From Cenococcum geophilum 1.58 (taxonomy: Eukaryota > Ascomycota > Dothideomycetes > Gloniales > Gloniaceae), in contig KV748190.1 in assembly GCA_001692895.1 (NCBI GenBank), positions 2,381,645 through 2,445,644 on the forward strand: DNA of 64,000 nucleotides. Reading direction: 5' to 3'. The translations under genes and the position numbers were made by a program. Below the pieces are notes generated by a model that worked only from the letters and a program-made list of their open reading frames with translations, was not told the DNA's origin and searched no databases. Below are positions 57,931 through 64,000 of the stretch, piece after piece (positions within the stretch are counted from its first letter, which is position 1; every line of letters starts with the position of its first letter).

Positions 57931-59599
57931 AGCGATTATAAAATTAAAGATTTTACTAGGATAGTTATACTAAAGTAAAAGTGGGCGCCTTATCCTAATT
58001 TAACTATTAACGTTAAGTTAGGGAGGACTAACCCTACCCTACTTCCTATACTTAACAACGCTATTTAATTAATCGATATTTGGGATAGTAGAACATTTAA
58101 CCTACCTAGTAGACTAGGTATTAAGATATTATCTAAAAGGCGCTATAGGGCAATTTTAAAGGATTATAAGCCTTAAAATAATAGAAGAATGTTTCTCTAC
58201 TTTAGTATATTAACTAAAGAAGTAGTTTACTCCGCTAGTAAATTGCAGTGGATATTATAGAGCGTTTAAAAAGAAGGGGAAACTTTTTATAAAGCTATAA
58301 AGCAAGAAGGTTATAAATACGCTACTAAGAAAATATTTAGAGCTGGATAAAATATAGTTAACTTTATTTAGATGGTCTAAATATATACTTCCTAGTAAAG
58401 ACGCTTTTTAAATATATAGCTGCTATCTTTATAGGTAACCTCGCAGTTACTAATATATTCTTAGTATTTAGATATATTATATACTTAACCAGTTTAAAAA
58501 TAAGATTTACGTAAGTGCACACGTAGATAGTTAATTGAGACTAATGTTACTAGTGTAATTAACACTCGCAATACTCTAGTAGGGTAGTTATACTAATTAG
58601 TATAGATATTCGTTAGGGTATATACTCTTATAAGCTGCTCGGGAACCGGTATATAGCTTAAGAGATACTAGAATCTATTCTCTAGTAGCTATACCCTCCG
58701 TAGCTAATCTGCGGATCCTCTATATACGTATTAGTAGGCTAAAATATATTATTTAGCGTAGACTGTAGATATACGGACATAGTAGCTTAAAGTGAAACTA
58801 TAAAGCGTAGCATTACTTTAGAAGAATACGCGATAATGTATTCTGCACCCTACTAGTAGCTACTACTATTAATTGGGCGTTAGGGTTAGTGGTTTTATCT
58901 TTTTTCTACTTCTTCTCCTCTAGCTCCTTCTTATACCACTCCTTGTTTTTTATATAGATTATTAACGTTTAAAAAATATGCAAGAATAAAAGCCCCTAGT
59001 AATAATATAGAGGGATTAAAAGCTGCTATTTACCGCTATTTACTTGGTATAGTCCTTTTTTTAGCTAGAAGGCTAGTAAAACCAGTAAGTTTACACGTAT
59101 ATAATAAGAGGAGACTTATATTAAGTAAAAACTTATTATATTATAGCTTTGTTATACCCTACTTTAAATTTAACTAATAGTACCAAATACGCTTTATAAT
59201 AGGGCCGAGCTATATACCTACCTAATGGTTAGAACACTACTATTAGTATTTTTAGAATTAAAGGGAGTATAAAAGGAATAATAACCCCTAAGAAATTTTA
59301 ATTTGTAATACTTACTTATAGTTTTTAACTACTTTTAATTTATACTAATACTCTAATTTCTATCCATCGCTTTCTTGTGTTTTGTAATTGACTTATTTAT
59401 ACGAAGTATATTATAAATAACACTTATACTAACTTCCTGGCCCTCTCATTTACCTATATTTTTTACTCTTATATAGAATTTAGGTATCCTGCTAACTTTT
59501 ACAAGTACGGTCTGTCTCTAGATTAATGGTAGAAAATCCCATCTAGCCTAGCACGTTCCGCCGTGGTATAATTACGTGCTAACCCATTAGGCTAGGATA

Positions 59600-60905
59600 G
59601 TGAAAAAAATACCCCATGACGTTGCCCCGCCTTAACTAAGTACACGCTTTTTACGCCTTAAAATTATAGAGTTACTAAATATAGTTATAGAAACTATATA
59701 ACGGATAGAAAGCTTTAACCTCTCTAAGTTAGAGTATCTAAGCGTGGTGTTACAAGCCTTACAATTAACTAGATAGGTAGTACTTAAGAATATAATAGAT
59801 TTAGATTCTACTCTAAAAGCTTAGGTTTAGGATAATAAGGTTAGTATCTACCTAAGATCTTCCTAAACCATTTAAACATCAATTTCTTAGTTTATTCGCG
59901 CAATTCTAAATACAATCCGAAATAGCGAGTTTAATATAATATAACAGGACTATATTATATACAACCCTTCTGAGAAAGTTATAATAGGGAGGGCGAAGCT
60001 TTAGGAAAAGCTAACAGCTAATAACGAGATTGTCCAACTTACTATCTATCACTTTAAAGGGGGCATAAATTAAAAGTAGGGAATAAACTATAATAAAGGA
60101 GCTAACGGAAAGAAGACGGGGGATATAATATAAATTAACGTATCCAGAAAGGATATATATGGGCTTTTAAGTTCCCTTTTAATCCAAGGCCTAATAAGTC
60201 TTAGGTTTATTTATAATAACTAGCTCTATCTTAAAAGCCCCCAACCTAACGGCTTAGCAATAATAGGTATAGTTTAGTATCGCTAGCGTGGATTTTCTTT
60301 ATAGTAAAATTATACCATTTATACGAAAGCTAATGCTTCGTAAAGGTGCTTATTTTAAAAAAATTTAGGTCGCCGTAATAGATTAAGACCCTTATAACTA
60401 TTTAATTACCCTTAAGATTTGCCCTAGAGGTTGGAATCTTGATATATATAAGATTGCTTTTTTATTATTAGAGTATAGACTATTAGAAAGGAAAGAGGTA
60501 TTAGTAATAGAGCTAAGATTGCTATAAAAGCTATAGTTGGGTTAAATGTCGTTATCCTAGTATAAAGCTTTGTATAAAGTATAAACTTTACTAACTTTAG
60601 GCATTTTAAAGTTTACCCTAAGGTTATTAGATAATAAAGAAGCCTATTCCATATATATTAAATTATCACTATTATAGAATAGAGTGCTTTATAAAAAGTT
60701 TAATACTCTATTAAAGTTAATTCTAGGGGTATTATATAGAAAATAGGCTGTTCTAATATAAGAGGGAGCGGAAAAGGCGTTTAGTTTAGAAATACTATAT
60801 AGGAAGTTAGCTTTATTAATGTCAGCGTAAGATATAATATTAGGTAACAGGCTATCGAATAAATAGTAAGCATTAGAGATATTATTAAGTCCACTTATAT
60901 AGGAG
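59600..60905 (+). pseudogene. Unrecognised protein-like remnant
   Basis: A plus-strand frame, especially at 60,380-60,900, stays readable through presumed Gln/Trp stops (ITLKICPRGWNLDIYKIAF, ILKFTLRLLDNKEAYSIYIK). It is Leu-rich and helical in character. I recognise no domain. It stops at the un-RIPed LTR-like element at 60,914. Confidence 0.3.
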
Positions 60906-60913
60906 CTAGATAG

Positions 60914-61156
60914 TGTGGTGGGGTAAAATGGGCCACTGCTTAGTGCCTTGGCATTTTCCTGTATATATCGAGCCTTCGGCTTCTCTCCTTCTCTCCATCA
61001 CGACCTACCGGAATACATTCTTTCCTTTCTTCTTACTGACTGCTTTCCTACTAATTAATTACGACTGACGACCGACCGACCGACCGACCGACCGACCGAC
61101 AGACAGACAGACGGCACTGTGACTTTCCTATCTGAGAGTGGTCGTACCCTCCCACA
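60914..61156. mobile_element. Un-RIPed solo-LTR-like element (family C)
   Basis: A 243-base island running from TGTGGTGGGGTA to GTACCCTCCCACA, with TG...CA ends and a short terminal inverted repeat (TGTGGTGGG against CCCTCCCACA). ATAG lies on both sides (60,910-60,913 and 61,157-61,160), so the target duplication is at least 4 bp. Unlike all its surroundings it keeps normal CA, TG and GC content. It has a TATATA motif followed by a CCTTCGGCTT stem-loop and the tetranucleotide run at 61,067. The strand is not determined. It looks like a recent solo LTR. Confidence 0.68.
61067..61112. repeat. (GACC)n-(GACA)n microsatellite
   Basis: About eight GACC units followed by three GACA units, inside the un-RIPed island. 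Clean tetranucleotide phasing shows that it has not been hit by RIP, since GACA contains a CpA in every unit. Confidence 0.92.
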
Positions 61157-61206
61157 ATAGTATCTCCGTATTATAACCCTCCGAATATTATATCCCTAGG
61201 AATTAA

Positions 61207-61338
61207 AGCTTAAAGGTTAGTAGCTAAAGCTTAAAGGCTAGTAGCTAAAGCTTAGGGGCTAGTAGCTAAAGCTTAGGGGCTAATAGCTAAAGCTCGGAGG
61301 TTAGTAGCTAAAGCTTAAAGGTTAGTATTCTAAGCTTA
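61207..61338. repeat. 22-bp tandem repeat
   Basis: Six copies of a unit like AGCTTAAAGGTTAGTAGCTA plus AA, differing by transitions (AAAGG, GGGGC, GGAGG). It begins 50 bases after the un-RIPed LTR-like element. The period is not a codon multiple. Confidence 0.88.
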
Positions 61339-63734
61339 GGTAGATTATCTCCCTAGACATTAATTAAATCCCTAAAAAGATCCGCTGTGCGCTAAGGTAA
61401 GAAATCTACTATATAATAGGTTATTTGTCTAAACTTACACGTAATTACTCTAAGGAAAGTTAGGTAATATGTAATATGCTTAATAGGTCCGGTATTATAT
61501 ACCGTTTACTAATACTATATGCGGCTAGTTAAGCCATAGAATCTTTTATAGCGTTAATTATAGACTTTTTTGTTAATTATGCTCTTAGTATATAAATAGC
61601 TAAGCCTATTTAAGTCCCTAATATATCTAATAAGATTGTTATACCTTATATACTTTTACATACAATTCTTAACTAGACATTTCTCCTTTCCTTCCTCTCT
61701 TCCGTACTCTGTAAGCAGACTAAACGCTTTCCGTTAGTATAAATGGTATAAAATACTAAAAGCTTTCTCTAGTTCGATAATATTAGTACTAATTAACGTA
61801 ATAAGTTAAGCTGCTAAGGCTAGGGATAAAGGGATTAGTAATAGCTTTAAAGTATAGACTTTTTATAAAATATAAACTTATAGACGAAGACCCCTAATTG
61901 CTTAAAATATATTAGTTATAGCGACACTCTCTTATAGCGTATATTTATTGCGTAAGGAAATATAAGAGGGAATATTATAACTAAGTAATTATAAAGCTAT
62001 AAATTATAAGACAAATGGCTTAGTTTTAGAGGTTAAGTAAGTAGTTAGAGAGTATACTTATAGGCTTACCTATTACTTTATAAATATGGCTTAGGCTTTA
62101 TAAAGATAAAGGTGTAAAGGATATAAGCGACTAAAAAGTTAAACGTATAAAGGAGGTAAAGAAGTTAAAAATATAGAGAAGATAAAGTAGAGAAAGTTAT
62201 AACGTAGGTAGGGGTAAACGACGATTTTAAGTAGTAGGTGCACCTTTAAACCGCTCTAGATATAGGCTATATAACAAAAGTTTAGACTTTACTAATTTTA
62301 GCTAGCGTGGATATTCTATTAGTTCGCTACGCTAACTAACTCTTTATAGGCGCGCCGCTAAAATCACATCTAAGACCCTTTATTAAGACTTATTAACTTA
62401 TTATTAATATCTAAGCTGCAGACGGTGCGGATATTTAAATTATTTAACTATAATACGCGAAATCATTTTTAAAAGTTTATTAATTATATACTAGAATATA
62501 GGCTTTTAGATAAAGTAATTTTTATATTCTAGTAATTACTTTAGTAAGTAAATAATTCTATTTAAGTTTATAAACATATTATTAAGGCTATTAACCCCCT
62601 TTATAATTCCATACAGTTAGATAAAAGACTATCGCTAGTTCTATAAATACTCCATAATAATATAAATCTTAGCCTCTCCAGCCTTACTTATCTAATTATT
62701 AAAATAATTAAATTAAGAACCTAATTCCCCTAATTTTATCTTCTCGTTACAAACTTTTTAAGCAATTATAACCTAACTAATTTCCCTTATAGGCCAGATT
62801 ACTCTAAATTTATATTAAACTCTGAGTTTTCTATCTAAGTAAACGTCACGCCGTAACTCTTAGCAAGACATTCTATCGTAATAATTTCCAGCATATTGCT
62901 ATTTAAACACTCTATCTTTAGGAGTATAGGTGTTGTATTATATTTAGTATATACGCATAAGGTACTAGCCTAATGCCTTTTATCCTACCCCTAAATATAG
63001 GGCATACCTAGCCCTAAAGTAGGGTGTCGGCCGTAAGAGATTCCGTCAGTATAATACTAGCAGTTAGTTTTCTAGGTAGAGAAGGACTTTAAAAAGAAGC
63101 AGTTATTTTTATATAATTTAAAGAGTATAGACCTTTTACTAAAAGTCTACGGGAATCTAATTAATAAAAGAAGACGGTTTAAAGAAGTATATAGGACTTA
63201 GCGCTAAGCATTAGCATTAGTAGATTTACTATATTTTAGGTTCTCGCCGTATTTAAATATCTACAACACCCAACCTAACCCCCTATACGTTAATTAAGGG
63301 CTCTATTTTACGCTAGAAATTTCTTAGTAAGTTAACGATCTAGAATTATTAGTTTTGGTCTCTATAGTAAAAAGAGACGGTACTTTTCTATCCTACACTT
63401 TTGGAGAATAAATACGAGGTCCGTATGCTACTTAGGGTTAGTTTACTACCTTACTAGGGTCGTTTACTGCCTCGTTATTATTTGCTAATATACGGCTATT
63501 TGCTTTTTTATAGTTACTAAACTCTATATAAATAGGAGAACGTTAATTCTCTATCTCTGGGTATAACATTATAGAGATAAATAAAACATAAAAGAAGATA
63601 GTAATAATATATTCCGGAATTATAAAAGTTTAGTAATTTAAAAGGAGAAAAAGTAAAATTAACGTAAAGTTAGCCTAAGAAAGTTTACCTAAAAATATAT
63701 TTAAATGTAATTTTTTAGGTACTTAAGGGTAAAA
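61339..63734. other. RIP-degraded interval, no gene recognised
   Basis: AT-rich, stop-dense sequence with no domain, RNA gene or repeat I can support. Confidence 0.45.
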
Positions 63735-63985
63735 AGTCTAATAGCAAGCTATATATAAGCCTTATTACGCTAATTAAGCAAGATTCTAAAATCAAAGGTA
63801 ACCTATAACATATCCCAGTATTATAGTCCCGGAGAGGAAGTAAAAGGCCTAATAGTAAAGCTGTATACACGCCTTATTGTGCCAATTAAGTAAGATCCTA
63901 AAATTAAAGGTAATCCCTATTATAAAGCCTAGTACCTATAATATATACCTTATTAAGCAAGATCCTAAAATTAAAGGTAACCCCC
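63735..63985 (+). repeat. Dispersed repeat D, three direct copies
   Basis: Three units with TTAAGCAAGATYCTAAAATYA followed by AAGGTAA, at about 63,773, 63,884 and 63,950, spaced about 65-110 bases apart. A CCTTATTRYGC segment precedes each. It is the inverse-orientation relative of 57,770-57,930. The array may continue beyond the window end. Confidence 0.75.
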
Positions 63986-64000
63986 TTTATATTAATTAGC

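Noticed and set aside
1..64000. Mitochondrial or bacterial origin because of the AT richness
   Set aside because: Chromodomain Gypsy element, RIP spectrum, fungal domain families and Fot1-like MITE all indicate a nuclear filamentous fungal genome.
63735..64000. Telomere at the right edge
   Set aside because: No TTAGGG-type array is present; the terminal repeats are a longer dispersed unit.

Overview
The window looks like an AT-rich, gene-dead compartment of a filamentous ascomycete (Pezizomycotina). Three things point there: the domain families left as fossils (DUF3723, fungal patatin-like phospholipase, ankyrin, BTB, ferric reductase, PRM1), a chromodomain-bearing Ty3/Gypsy element, and a pervasive repeat-induced point mutation (RIP) signature. 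TpA is abundant, CpA and TpG are depleted, CpG survives, and almost every former Gln or Trp codon has become TAA or TAG. No open frame exceeds about 143 codons in 64 kb, and I see no intact single-copy gene, tRNA or rRNA. A placement nearer Eurotiomycetes is only an impression from the PRM1-like remnant.

Layout. 0-3.2 kb: a GC-rich foldback, a 12-bp minisatellite, a solo LTR and a 6-bp satellite. 3.5-10 kb: three dead genes, DUF3723 (-), patatin-like phospholipase (+) and ankyrin repeats (-). 11-15 kb: a weak BTB-like remnant (-), a ferric reductase-like remnant (+) and a BTB remnant (+). 16.8-21.6 kb: a nest of solo LTRs and small palindromic or inverted repeats. 22,145-30,087: one full-length chromovirus-type Gypsy element with 5-bp target duplications and an antisense ORF. 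31.4-32.7 kb: three solo LTRs. 33.4-35 kb: a LINE ORF1 split by a pogo/Fot1-like MITE. 37.4-39.4 kb: a 32-bp tandem repeat and a PRM1-like remnant. 39.7-48 kb: segmental duplications, several minisatellites, a hAT-like MITE and a solo LTR. 47.9-50.5 kb: a long unrecognised dead frame (-). 50.5-60.9 kb: mostly unrecognised RIP-degraded sequence plus one solo LTR. 60.9-64 kb: an almost un-RIPed solo-LTR-like element, a 22-bp tandem repeat and a dispersed repeat.

The parts do not form a working pathway. The window reads as a layered record of insertions. Duplicated host genes and transposons were mutated by RIP. Short elements under about 420 bp (MITEs, one LTR, minisatellites) either arrived later or were too short to be hit. 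Ten short solo LTRs in two families keep recognisable 5-bp target duplications, and several have empty sites elsewhere in the window, so the order of events can be read directly.

I did not find a new functional system. The most useful observations are the insertion/empty-site pairs, the antisense ORF of the Gypsy element, the unmutated MITE and LTR islands, and the minisatellites with codon-multiple periods. All gene calls come from reading frames through presumed RIP stop codons by eye, without any database search.
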